Origin: Desulfobacterales bacterium HSG17
GTDB taxonomy: Bacteria > Desulfobacterota > Desulfobacteria > Desulfobacterales > Desulfococcaceae
Assembly (NCBI GenBank): GCA_030377945.1
Contig: JAUCGD010000192.1
Span: 1 to 6,280 of the forward strand
Length of the DNA: 6,280 bases
Direction: 5' to 3'
Within the stretch, counting starts at the first letter, position 1. Each line of letters begins with the position of its first letter. This document shows, piece after piece, positions 1 through 6,280 of this stretch. Made by a program: the position numbers and the translations under genes. Below the pieces are notes generated by a model that did no database searches, was not told the DNA's origin, and saw only the letters and a program-made list of their open reading frames with translations.

Positions 1-12
1 AGGAGAACTGAC

Positions 13-1224
13 ATGACACAAGATGATAAAAAATTTGATTTTCAAAAAGCCCTCAAAGGCATTCAAGAAGGCAAACCCTTCACAGGTAAAGACGGTGTTC
101 TTACCTCATTAATTAAAAATCTGGCAGAAGCAGCGCTTGAGGGAGAGCTTGATTCTCACTTGGGCAAAGAAATATCAGCCAATCGCCGTAATGGAAAAAG
201 TAAAAAGACCATAAAATCCCTGAATGGTAATTTTGAACTACAGACGCCCCGGGATAGGGACAACACATTCTCTCCTCAACTGGTTAAAAAACATCAAACG
301 ACCCTGAGCGATGAAATAGAAAGAAAGATAATTGCCCTTTATGGCCTGGGGATGAGCTACAACGATATTGCTTCCCATGTGCAAGAAATATATGGGCTTA
401 AAATTTCAACAGGTACACTCTCCGCAGTAACCGATAAAATTATTCATAGGGTAAAAGAATGGCAGGCTCGACCTTTGGAAACAATATATCCAATAGTTTG
501 GCTCGATGCTATCCATTATAAAATCCGTGAAAATGGTAAGGTCAATGGCAAGGCAGTATATACGATCCTCGGTGTAACCCTTGAAGGCCGTAAAGAAGTA
601 CTTGGTCTTTATATTTCAGAAAATGAAGGTGCAAATTTTTGGTTACAGGTATTAACAGACTTATCCAATCGTGGTGTGGATGATATCCTTATAGCTTGCA
701 TAGATGGCCTTAAGGGTTTTCCAGAAGCCATTGAAACTATTTTCCCTAATACTGAAATCCAGCTTTGTATTGTTCACCAAATCCGCAATTCATTAAAATA
801 TGTGGGTTCAATGAACAAAAAAGAATTCATGTCTGATCTTAAAAGAGTGTATAAAGCTACCAATAAGGGCTTAGCTGAAACAGAGCTGGACACACTGGAG
901 AGTAAATGGAATGACAAATATCCAATCGTAATCAAATCCTGGCGCAATAATTGGGAACGGCTAAGTCAATATTTCAAGTATCCTGAAGATATACGGCGGA
1001 TTATTTATACCACCAATACCATTGAAGCAGTGCACAGGCAATTTCGCAAGCTGACCAAGACCAAAGGCGCCTTTCCAAATCAAAACAGCCTGTTGAAATT
1101 ATTATATATGGGTATTCAAAATGCCAGTAAAAAATGGACAATGCCGGTTCAGAACTGGTCGCTAACGATATCTCAGCTGGCCATATTTTTTGAAGGAAGG
1201 CTGGATAAGGAGTTAAGAATATGA
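13..1224 (+). CDS. IS256-family (mutator-type) DDE transposase
   Basis: This 403-residue protein would catalyse cut-and-paste or copy-out movement of its own insertion sequence through an RNase H-fold DDE active site. The catalytic residues can be placed as Asp165 (in WLDAIHYKIRE), Asp231 (in CIDGLKGFPEAIE) and Glu338 (in TTNTIEAVHRQFRKLTKTKG). The family C-x2-H signature is present as CIVHQIRNS at 252-260. The N-terminal part (about 30-150) matches the DNA-binding region, including the LEGELDSHLG segment near 42-51. The length is normal for the family and no frameshift or stop interrupts it. The start is supported by an AGGAGA Shine-Dalgarno at bases 1-6, six bases before the ATG. It is the only gene with its terminator-less tail pointing towards the NfeD-like gene. 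The family call is very secure; activity is inferred only from the intact motifs. Confidence 0.97.
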   Translation: MTQDDKKFDFQKALKGIQEGKPFTGKDGVLTSLIKNLAEAALEGELDSHLGKEISANRRNGKSKKTIKSLNGNFELQTPRDRDNTFSPQLVKKHQTTLSDEIERKIIALYGLGMSYNDIASHVQEIYGLKISTGTLSAVTDKIIHRVKEWQARPLETIYPIVWLDAIHYKIRENGKVNGKAVYTILGVTLEGRKEVLGLYISENEGANFWLQVLTDLSNRGVDDILIACIDGLKGFPEAIETIFPNTEIQLCIVHQIRNSLKYVGSMNKKEFMSDLKRVYKATNKGLAETELDTLESKWNDKYPIVIKSWRNNWERLSQYFKYPEDIRRIIYTTNTIEAVHRQFRKLTKTKGAFPNQNSLLKLLYMGIQNASKKWTMPVQNWSLTISQLAIFFEGRLDKELRI

Positions 1225-1250
1225 TAGATTTATTTGTAATTGGAAACTAT

Positions 1251-1362
1251 GGTTCCAGAAACCCGCTCCAGCAAAAAGTCAATTCCTCCGACGTGGCTAT
1301 TTGGAGGCCCATTCTCGGAACTGACTTTTACTTCCGCTGGCTGCGGTGATAAACTTGGAATC
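1251..1362. repeat. Long imperfect hairpin in the IS non-coding tail
   Basis: Five nested pairing blocks can be read by eye: 1251-1257 with 1356-1362 (one G-T pair), CCGC 1263-1266 with GCGG 1343-1346, CCAGC 1268-1272 with GCTGG 1336-1340, AAAAGTCA 1274-1281 with TGACTTTT 1322-1329, and TTCC 1283-1286 with GGAA 1317-1320. The top can fold either way, because CCTCC at 1285-1289 can also pair with GGAGG at 1303-1307. This gives roughly 28 base pairs separated by small internal loops. It lies between the transposase stop and the proposed right end, so it travels with the element. It could be a subterminal binding structure, an RNA structure limiting read-through, or a nested palindromic element. 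It is not followed by a T-run, so it is not a standard terminator. Confidence 0.6.
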
Positions 1363-1369
1363 AGAAACG

Positions 1370-1394
1370 GTGACACAGAATATTGAACAATCCC
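1370..1394. repeat. Probable right terminal inverted repeat of the IS256 element
   Basis: On the minus strand this segment reads GGGATTGTTC, then AATATT, then CTGTGTCACC. IS256-family tips commonly start GGG or GG, then TGT, an AT-rich core, then a TGTGT-like block. The call rests on that resemblance and on the position about 145-170 bases after the transposase stop. The left partner is outside the window and no target duplication can be checked. The next bases, ATATATTTG, would be the candidate target-site duplication. Confidence 0.5.
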
Positions 1395-1412
1395 ATATAT
1401 TTGGTAAATAAG

Positions 1413-1676
1413 ATGGAATTACTATTTTCAGTAAAGTTGTGGATTATCATTGGACTTTGTTTATCAATTATAGAAGTATTTAGCGGTTTGTTTTTTGCTC
1501 TGTCATTTGGAATTGCGGGTTTCATCATGGCAGGGTTGTTGAAAGTGTGGCCAACTTTATTAACCGAATGGTATGAAGTTATTTTTATTTATAGCGTAAT
1601 AAGCCTTTTAGTAGCATCACTGGCTTGGAAAAAATTCATAAAAACACAAGCTCAACAACAAGATATAAATGACTAA
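1413..1676 (+). CDS. Short NfeD-like membrane protein, transmembrane domain only
   Basis: This 87-residue protein resembles the N-terminal membrane part of the NfeD/YbbK (QmcB) family, whose members usually pair with SPFH/stomatin-like proteins in membrane organisation. Three hydrophobic segments are visible at about 8-24, 26-43 and 54-71. The family pattern of a glutamate followed by a Phe/Gly/Leu-rich stretch is at Glu21 (EVFSGLFFALSFGIAGF). The usual C-terminal OB-fold domain is missing; the protein ends in a polar tail, KTQAQQQDIND. I chose ATG 1413 over the in-frame TTG at 1383, because the latter falls inside the probable terminal repeat of the IS. The ribosome site before 1413 is weak (TTGGTAAATAAG). 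No SPFH partner is next to it, and the IS may have separated it from an upstream partner or promoter. The gene may be a truncated remnant or a genuinely short form. Confidence 0.65.
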   Translation: MELLFSVKLWIIIGLCLSIIEVFSGLFFALSFGIAGFIMAGLLKVWPTLLTEWYEVIFIYSVISLLVASLAWKKFIKTQAQQQDIND

Positions 1677-1889
1677 ACCGATGGGGGTTCATCCATCCCT
1701 TGAAAGAGCGGACTCCGTTCTGCAACAATACGCTGCCTGACCCCGTGAAGTCGCTGTTCGGACTTTACGAGAGCAGCTGCGTGATCCTGGCTGTATGTAA
1801 ATTTTGTCAGAGAGCGTTCCTTAAAGCCCTATCTATATGACCCTGAAAAATTTCCATACTCATTAGTAAGCGTCTTCATACGCAATGAT

Positions 1890-2034
1890 ATGTCAAAAAA
1901 AGTTCCTGCAAGGCTTGTACATAATATCTGTTATCGGTTACATTGTTTAGAGGCTCTTGCCCCTGCCATAGAAGGGGCTTAGAGATTCTGCAATGTCGGA
2001 TAACACCTATTATGTAATACTTTTATTTTGACAT
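1890..2034. repeat. 145-base nested palindrome (MITE-like or RNA-hairpin element)
   Basis: The ends are a perfect 9-base inverted repeat, ATGTCAAAA at 1890-1898 and TTTTGACAT at 2026-2034, followed by AAGT 1900-1903 with ACTT 2019-2022. After an asymmetric loop, 1919-1935 pairs with 1999-2015 at 15 of 17 positions, then ACATTG 1940-1945 pairs with CAATGT 1991-1996. The top closes with CTCT 1954-1957 and AGAG 1981-1984, and with GCCCCT 1959-1964 and AGGGGC 1973-1978 around an 8-base loop. So the whole segment can fold back on itself. No direct repeat is evident at its borders, and it codes for no recognised protein. Options are a miniature inverted-repeat element, the end structure of a decayed mobile element, or a structured non-coding RNA. 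Confidence 0.65.
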
Positions 2035-2314
2035 GGTAAAAGGCTCATGCCGATAAAACCCTCCGGGAAGACTGCCAGAGGCATAAATCAGCGGGACAAG
2101 GACACATGGAAGAATTGGAATGGCATACAGAGAGTGCGGATTCAAAAGTGGGAGCTTGCGGAACTTTTTAATACCTACTCTTTGTGACATACCAACTCTG
2201 GAGTAGATCCCGCCTCAATATGAAGCCTTACGGCGCTTGAGTTCTTTAACTAAAAAGATACTTCTATGATAAATTTATCTTTGAATTATAGTTAAATCTA
2301 AAAATCATTATCTG

Positions 2315-2338
2315 AGGGGGTGAAATAGGGGGTGAAAA
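2315..2338. repeat. 12-base tandem duplication
   Basis: AGGGGGTGAAAT at 2315-2326 is followed directly by AGGGGGTGAAAA at 2327-2338, differing only at the last base. It sits just beyond the T-run of the tRNA-Glu terminator. It may be simple slippage or two binding sites. Confidence 0.75.
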
Positions 2339-2350
2339 TTAAAATCCACA

Positions 2351-2383
2351 AAATAAAAAAGCTCTCAGCAAAATGCCAAGAGC
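2351..2383 (-). terminator. Intrinsic terminator of the tRNA-Glu transcript
   Basis: On the minus strand GCTCTTGGCA (2383-2374) pairs with TGCTGAGAGC (2370-2361) through ten positions, two of them G-T pairs, around a three-base loop. The run TTTTTTATTT follows at once. It starts 15 bases after the encoded CCA end of the tRNA. Confidence 0.88.
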
Positions 2384-2397
2384 CTTGATACTCTAAG

Positions 2398-2472
2398 TGG
2401 TGATCCCACGGGGAATCGAACCCCGGTTTCCGGCGTGAGAGGCCAGCGTCCTAACCGCTAGACGATGGGACC
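2398..2472 (-). tRNA. tRNA-Glu, anticodon CTC
   Basis: The minus strand folds into a complete 75-base tRNA cloverleaf with an encoded CCA. The acceptor arm pairs GGTCCCA with TGGGATC (one G-T pair), and the discriminator base is A. The D arm carries GTCTAGCGGTTAGGAC. The anticodon stem pairs CTGGC with GCCGG around the loop CTCTCAC, so the anticodon is CTC and reads GAG codons. The T arm is CCGGG with the GTTCGATTC-type loop and CCCCG. It has its own promoter and terminator and appears to be a single-gene unit. Its 3' end faces the accessory region, an arrangement often seen where integrative elements use a tRNA as an attachment site, but no second copy of the tRNA end was found in this window. 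Confidence 0.97.
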
Positions 2473-2490
2473 TTAAAAAAAGTATCTATA

Positions 2491-2517
2491 CTTATAATAA
2501 AGCCGGTATGTTGTCAA
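2491..2517 (-). promoter_or_regulatory. Probable sigma-70 promoter of tRNA-Glu
   Basis: On the minus strand a perfect TTGACA (2517-2512) is followed 15 bases later by TATAAG (2496-2491); a 17-base spacing would give the poorer TAAGTA. The tRNA begins about 18 bases after the -10 box. The hairpin AAGTATAGATACTT followed by a T-run overlaps this -10 region and could also act as a weak end for the upstream membrane-protein transcript. Confidence 0.65.
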
Positions 2518-2531
2518 ATAAAATTGAATGT

Positions 2532-2738
2532 TCAGGCAGAGTTTTTTTTCTGTCCTCTGTTTTTGCCGAATATCAGATATATGAGCCAGCCTATGATGGG
2601 AATGATGGCAATTATGTGCCAGATGAATTTGGCTTTTGCTGATCCAAAATCCTTAACAATAATGTCAACTAATGCCAGCATGGTAAGGCCAAGAGATATG
2701 CCAAAAATAATCAGGATATATATAATGGTTTGATCCAT
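2532..2738 (-). CDS. Small two-helix membrane protein, PLDc_N-like
   Basis: The 68-residue product has two hydrophobic helices at about 5-26 and 38-58 joined by a short polar loop, and a basic C-terminal tail (GKNRGQKKNSA). The end of helix 2, with IIPIIGWLIYLIFGKNRG, matches the pattern of the PLDc_N (phospholipase D-nuclease N-terminal) family, typically a Trp/Pro/Gly/Tyr-containing helix ending in FGK or FGR. The family name comes from the N-terminal membrane anchor of cardiolipin synthases; stand-alone copies have no known enzyme activity and this one has no catalytic HKD motif. It begins 11 bases after the stop of the transglycosylase gene and very probably shares its transcript. The only ribosome-site candidate is the TAGAG formed partly by the stop codon of that upstream gene, so translation may be coupled. 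Role unknown. Confidence 0.82.
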   Translation of the reverse strand: MDQTIIYILIIFGISLGLTMLALVDIIVKDFGSAKAKFIWHIIAIIPIIGWLIYLIFGKNRGQKKNSA

Positions 2739-2749
2739 GGTATAAAACT

Positions 2750-3628
2750 CTATTTTTTTAATTTATCTGAAATTTTTAAAAGTGTATCAACATAATAATT
2801 ACTGTGGTTATATGTGAACAGGACTTCATGCTGCCTCTGCCTTGGAATTGAAGCTTTCCAGCCATGATGTTTTAAATAGTTTGCCACACTGAAGATGGCA
2901 TCTGCATGGGTAAAAAGATCAATTTTACCATCATTGTTGCCATCTCTGGCAAGGGTGAGGGCATTGGTGGGCATAAATTGAGAAATACCCATAGCCCCTG
3001 CATAGGAGCCTTTAATGTTCTCTGCCGCAATATTTTCATGTTCTGAATATTTAATCAAAGCCTTTAGTTCTTTATATCCCCATTTTGAACGTTGCTTAAC
3101 TTTTTTAAAAAAAGCCTCTTTGCCGGGCTTTTTCTTATCAGGAATGGAGTCCCAAATCCTTTTTTGCAATGATTTATCTGTTAAGGCAGCCATGGTTGAG
3201 AGAGTATTTATCACGGTTCGCTTTCCAAGATATGAACCAAGCCTTGTTTCCACAAGTAAAATAGCTGTGATAATTGTTTTATCAACACCATAAATTTTTT
3301 GGGCTTGGTTCAGTGCGGTTTTATACTGTTCTAAATATTTTAATGCATTATTAATGGATTTTTTTGAAAGAAACTGATCATAATCAAGACTTGATTCAGT
3401 GTGGATGAAAAATTGAGAAACTCCTTTGGGGTTAAAAAAAACTTTTTCACTGGCAAACAGTTTTTCAATTTTCTCTTTTTCAAAACCATCATTGATAAGC
3501 CGCTGAGTTAATTGATTTAATTCAATGCCTTTTTTAATTTCCTGTCCCATCAATGGTGAAGAGAGAATTAAAAAAAAGATAATAATTAAAAAAACAGAAA
3601 ATTTTATACTCAGTATCGGTGTTCTCAT
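2750..3628 (-). CDS. MltB-family lytic murein transglycosylase (SLT_2, GH103)
   Basis: This enzyme would cleave the MurNAc-GlcNAc bond of peptidoglycan in the periplasm, leaving a 1,6-anhydro-MurNAc end. The 292-residue protein starts with a Sec signal peptide: a hydrophobic core at 8-24, then SSPLMG near 23-28 with likely cleavage before Gln29. There is no lipobox cysteine, so unlike Escherichia coli MltB it is probably not a lipoprotein. The catalytic glutamate is Glu127 in ILLVETRLGSYLGKR. The core motif YAGAMGISQFMPT is at 209-221. It is followed by an EF-hand-like loop DGNNDGKIDL (229-238), equivalent to the calcium loop of Slt35, and by DAIFSVANYLKHHGW (243-257). The conserved YNHSNYYV lies at 273-280. 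It is shorter than E. coli MltB (361 residues). AAGGGGC at 3642-3636 precedes the chosen ATG. It is first in a likely two-gene unit. Confidence 0.95.
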   Translation of the reverse strand: MRTPILSIKFSVFLIIIFFLILSSPLMGQEIKKGIELNQLTQRLINDGFEKEKIEKLFASEKVFFNPKGVSQFFIHTESSLDYDQFLSKKSINNALKYLEQYKTALNQAQKIYGVDKTIITAILLVETRLGSYLGKRTVINTLSTMAALTDKSLQKRIWDSIPDKKKPGKEAFFKKVKQRSKWGYKELKALIKYSEHENIAAENIKGSYAGAMGISQFMPTNALTLARDGNNDGKIDLFTHADAIFSVANYLKHHGWKASIPRQRQHEVLFTYNHSNYYVDTLLKISDKLKK

Positions 3629-3667
3629 TCCATAAGCCCCTTGCTTACACTCTTTATTTGAATACAG

Positions 3668-3688
3668 GACACTGCAATTGTGCAGGTC
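3668..3688. repeat. Small inverted repeat upstream of the transglycosylase gene
   Basis: GAC-A-CTGCA, then ATTG, then TGCAG-GTC forms an eight-pair hairpin with one bulged A. It lies about 40 bases before the start codon of the transglycosylase gene. It could be an operator or a leader hairpin; no regulator can be named. No clear -35/-10 pair was found in this interval. Confidence 0.4.
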
Positions 3689-3749
3689 TTGTATAAATCA
3701 CAATAATTTTTAATTTCTTATAGCTTATTTTTTTTAAGAATGCATCAAA

Positions 3750-3797
3750 AAAATAAAAAACCACCCGGTCGTGTTTACAGCAGTTGGCCGGGTGGTT
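3750..3797 (-). terminator. Strong intrinsic terminator after glnA
   Basis: On the minus strand AACCACCCGG (3797-3788) pairs perfectly with CCGGGTGGTT (3768-3759) around a 19-base loop, and a T-rich run (TTTTTTATTTTTTTT, partly shared with the stem) follows. It begins 22 bases after the glnA stop and ends the nitrogen-assimilation transcript before the transglycosylase unit. The plus-strand side has no T-run, so it acts in one direction. Confidence 0.93.
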
Positions 3798-3819
3798 TGT
3801 CTAAACCTTGATAAAAGAT

Positions 3820-5232
3820 TTAAATATCATAGTAAAGATAAAATTCATGGGGGTGGGGACGGCTTCTAACCGGGTCTACTTCATTTTCCATCTTATAGTT
3901 AATCCAGTAATCAATTACATCTTTAGTAAAGACATCACCTTTGAGCAAAAAGTCATGATCATCTTTTAAAGCACTTAACGCCTCTTCAAGGGATTCTGGA
4001 GCAGATTCCATCTGTGCAAGCTCTTCTGGAGGCAGATCATAGATGTTTTTATCCATTGGATCGCCTGGATCAATTTTATTCTGGATGCCGTCTATCATTG
4101 CCATTGCAATGGCTGAAAAAGCCATATAACCGTTACATGATGGATCAGGAGTTCTGAATTCAATACGTTTTGCCTTGGGAGATCCTGAATACATGGGGAT
4201 ACGGATGGCAGCACTTCTGTTTCTGGATGAATATGCAAGGTTGATTGGTGCTTCAAATCCAGGGACCAGTCTTTTATAAGAATTGGTAGTTGGATTTGTA
4301 ATTGCACACAAAGCTTTGCAGTGTTTCATAATACCGCCAATGGAGTAGAGAGCATCTTCTGAGATACCGGCATATTTATTGCCTGCAAACAAGGGATTGC
4401 CATCTTTCCAGAAACTCATATGTGTATGCATGCCTGTTCCATTGTCTCCATACAATGGTTTAGGCATAAATGTTACAGTGTGATTATATTTAGCTGCAAC
4501 ATTTTTAAGAACATATTTAAACCATGCAAAAGTGTCTCCCATATTTAAAAGGGAATCAAACCTTAAGTCAATTTCAGCCTGGCCTGCCGTAGCAACTTCA
4601 TGGTGCTGGCACTCCATGCCAATTCCAAGATCTTCCAGGATAAGCATCATTTCTGTTCTCATATCCTGGTATTGATCGGTAGGAGGCAATGGAAAATATC
4701 CCTGTTTCGGACGAATTTTGTATCCAAGGTTCTGCATATCTCCAGCACCAGTGTTCCAGTGTGCTTCAGGAGAATCAATCTCAAAAAAAGATGCATTGGG
4801 TTCAGAAGAATATCTGATGTTGTTAAAAATAAAAAATTCAGGTTCAGGTCCAACATAGATTGTATCACCAATGCCGGTACTTTTTATATATTGTTCAACT
4901 TTTTTGGCAATACCTCTTGGATCACGGCTGTAGGCTTCCTGGGTGATTGGATCATGAACATTTCCAACGATGGCAAGGGTTGGAACTTTGAAAAAAGGAT
5001 CAATTTTAGCAGTCCCGGGCTCTGGTATGACAATCATGTCAGAGTTATCAATGTTCTGCCATGCCCTCATGCTTGAGCCATCAAAGCCGAATCCCTCTTC
5101 AAAGGCAGACTCTCCAAACTCTCCAATGGGTACACTGAAGTGCTGCCATGTACCAATAAAATCTGTGTAACGGATATCAACAACTCTTACATCATTTTCC
5201 TTAATCATTGCAATTACATCTTGTGGTGTCAT
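3820..5232 (-). CDS. glnA: Glutamine synthetase, type I (GSI-beta)
   Basis: GlnA makes glutamine from glutamate, ammonia and ATP as a cytoplasmic dodecamer. The 470-residue length is standard for type I. The N-terminal beta-grasp domain ends with the FGFDGSS loop (48-54; Asp51). Metal and substrate residues are in place: Glu130 and Glu132 (VGPEPEF), Glu212 and Glu220 (HEVATAGQAEIDLRF), His269 and His271 (GDNGTGMHTHMSF), the flap Glu327 (RLVPGFEAPINLAY), Arg339 and Arg344 (NRSAAIRIP) and Glu358 (KRIEFRTPDPS). Tyr398 in KNIYDLPPEE corresponds to the adenylylated Tyr397 of the E. coli enzyme, so control by GlnE-type adenylylation is likely; glnE is not in the window. The start is supported by AAGAGGT six bases before the ATG. 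It lies 57 bases after glnB with no terminator between, so it is probably co-transcribed, and it is followed by a strong terminator. Confidence 0.99.
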   Translation of the reverse strand: MTPQDVIAMIKENDVRVVDIRYTDFIGTWQHFSVPIGEFGESAFEEGFGFDGSSMRAWQNIDNSDMIVIPEPGTAKIDPFFKVPTLAIVGNVHDPITQEAYSRDPRGIAKKVEQYIKSTGIGDTIYVGPEPEFFIFNNIRYSSEPNASFFEIDSPEAHWNTGAGDMQNLGYKIRPKQGYFPLPPTDQYQDMRTEMMLILEDLGIGMECQHHEVATAGQAEIDLRFDSLLNMGDTFAWFKYVLKNVAAKYNHTVTFMPKPLYGDNGTGMHTHMSFWKDGNPLFAGNKYAGISEDALYSIGGIMKHCKALCAITNPTTNSYKRLVPGFEAPINLAYSSRNRSAAIRIPMYSGSPKAKRIEFRTPDPSCNGYMAFSAIAMAMIDGIQNKIDPGDPMDKNIYDLPPEELAQMESAPESLEEALSALKDDHDFLLKGDVFTKDVIDYWINYKMENEVDPVRSRPHPHEFYLYYDI

Positions 5233-5289
5233 TTTAATACCTCTTAATAAGTAAATTTTTAATTTTTTTACCCGTGTTTGCGTGAAAAT

Positions 5290-6280
<991 letters not shown>

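Larger units (their letters stand above)
1..1394 (+). mobile_element. IS256-family insertion sequence, left end outside window
   Basis: The element consists of an intact transposase gene and a non-coding tail of about 170 bases. The left terminus lies before the window. The proposed right end is near 1394, where the minus strand begins GGGATTGTTC and runs into an AT-rich stretch followed by CTGTGTCA; IS256-family termini typically look like this. The right end is therefore inferred from resemblance, since the matching left repeat and the target duplication cannot be seen. The tail also contains a long hairpin at 1251-1362. The transposase frame is uninterrupted, so the element may still be able to move. 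Confidence 0.72.
1677..2350. other. Gene-poor intergenic mosaic between NfeD-like gene and tRNA-Glu terminator
   Basis: This stretch of about 670 bases has no convincing gene. Bases about 1680-1800 and 2045-2230 are visibly richer in G+C than the flanking genes, which suggests foreign or remnant DNA. Short open frames occur on both strands: a minus frame open from 1822 to its stop at 1673 with no ATG near its upstream end, a minus ATG frame at 2023-2190 (55 codons) and a plus ATG frame at 2047-2187 (46 codons). The last two overlap antisense to each other and none has a good ribosome site. Small inverted repeats include AAGTC 1748-1752 with GACTT 1761-1765, GCGT 1870-1873 with ACGC 1880-1883, CTACTC with GAGTAG around 2175-2215, and the palindrome GATAAATTTATC at 2268-2279. 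The large palindrome at 1890-2034 is listed separately. No terminator with a T-run follows the NfeD-like gene. Confidence 0.6.

Noticed and set aside
1251..1362. Integron attC site
   Set aside because: The hairpin size fits, but no RYYYAAC / GTTRRRY core pair is found at its ends and there is no integrase or cassette array.
1383..1412. TTG start giving a 97-residue NfeD-like protein
   Set aside because: The TTG lies inside the probable IS terminal repeat and the added residues do not fit the family; ATG 1413 is preferred.
1680..1697. Terminator after the NfeD-like gene (GATGG / CCATC)
   Set aside because: The stem is only five pairs and no T-run follows.
2047..2187. Plus-strand ATG frame of 46 codons rich in Lys, Arg and Trp
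   Set aside because: The only purine-rich box is too close to the ATG, it lies antisense to an equally plausible frame, and it resembles nothing known.
2023..2190. Minus-strand ATG frame of 55 codons with a hydrophobic middle
   Set aside because: It has no good ribosome site, it overlaps an antisense ATG frame at 2047-2187, its 3' end runs into the palindrome arm, and no family is recognised. It may be chance or a remnant.
1677..2340. Group II intron or retron RNA
   Set aside because: GTGCG occurs near 2134, but no domain V-like hairpin and no reverse transcriptase frame were found.
2311..2340. tmRNA-like 5' end (GGGGGTGAA)
   Set aside because: The following TTCGAC motif and a matching 3' end with CCA are absent.
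2524..2733. Plus-strand 69-codon frame
   Set aside because: It is antisense to the PLDc_N-like gene, has many methionines from mirrored hydrophobic codons and no ribosome site.
4600..5076. Plus-strand 158-codon frame inside glnA
   Set aside because: It is a shadow of the strongly conserved glnA gene on the other strand.

Overview
The window suggests a chromosomal segment of an AT-rich Gram-negative bacterium. The combination of glnD, glnB and glnA in a row, a periplasmic MltB-type transglycosylase and an AT-rich base composition fits a Desulfobacterota member such as a Desulfobacterales species. That placement is inferred from general resemblance and was not tested by a search.

Right side (about 2398-6280, all on the minus strand): ordinary core genes. 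Reading 5' to 3' on the minus strand they are the C-terminal end of glnD (cut by the window edge), glnB (PII), glnA (type I glutamine synthetase) with a strong intrinsic terminator, then a two-gene unit of a signal-peptide-bearing lytic transglycosylase and a 68-residue two-helix membrane protein, then a tRNA-Glu(CTC) gene with its own promoter and terminator. glnD, glnB and glnA are parts of one control circuit: GlnD reads glutamine through its ACT domains and modifies PII, and PII in turn controls the activity and expression of glutamine synthetase. The modification tyrosines of PII (Tyr51) and GlnA (Tyr398) are both present.

Left side (1 to about 2350): an accessory region just beyond the 3' end of the tRNA gene. 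It holds an apparently intact IS256-family transposase gene on the plus strand, followed by a non-coding tail with a long imperfect hairpin and a probable right terminal repeat. Immediately after that comes a short NfeD-like membrane protein gene lacking the usual C-terminal OB domain. Then about 720 bases follow without a convincing gene. This stretch contains patches richer in G+C than the surroundings, a 145-base nested palindrome, a sequence resembling an IS256-type terminus, and a 12-base tandem duplication beside the tRNA terminator.

I found no convincing new multi-gene system. The most unusual signals are the two long imperfect palindromes (1251-1362 and 1890-2034) and the mosaic of possible mobile-element remnants between the IS and the tRNA gene.
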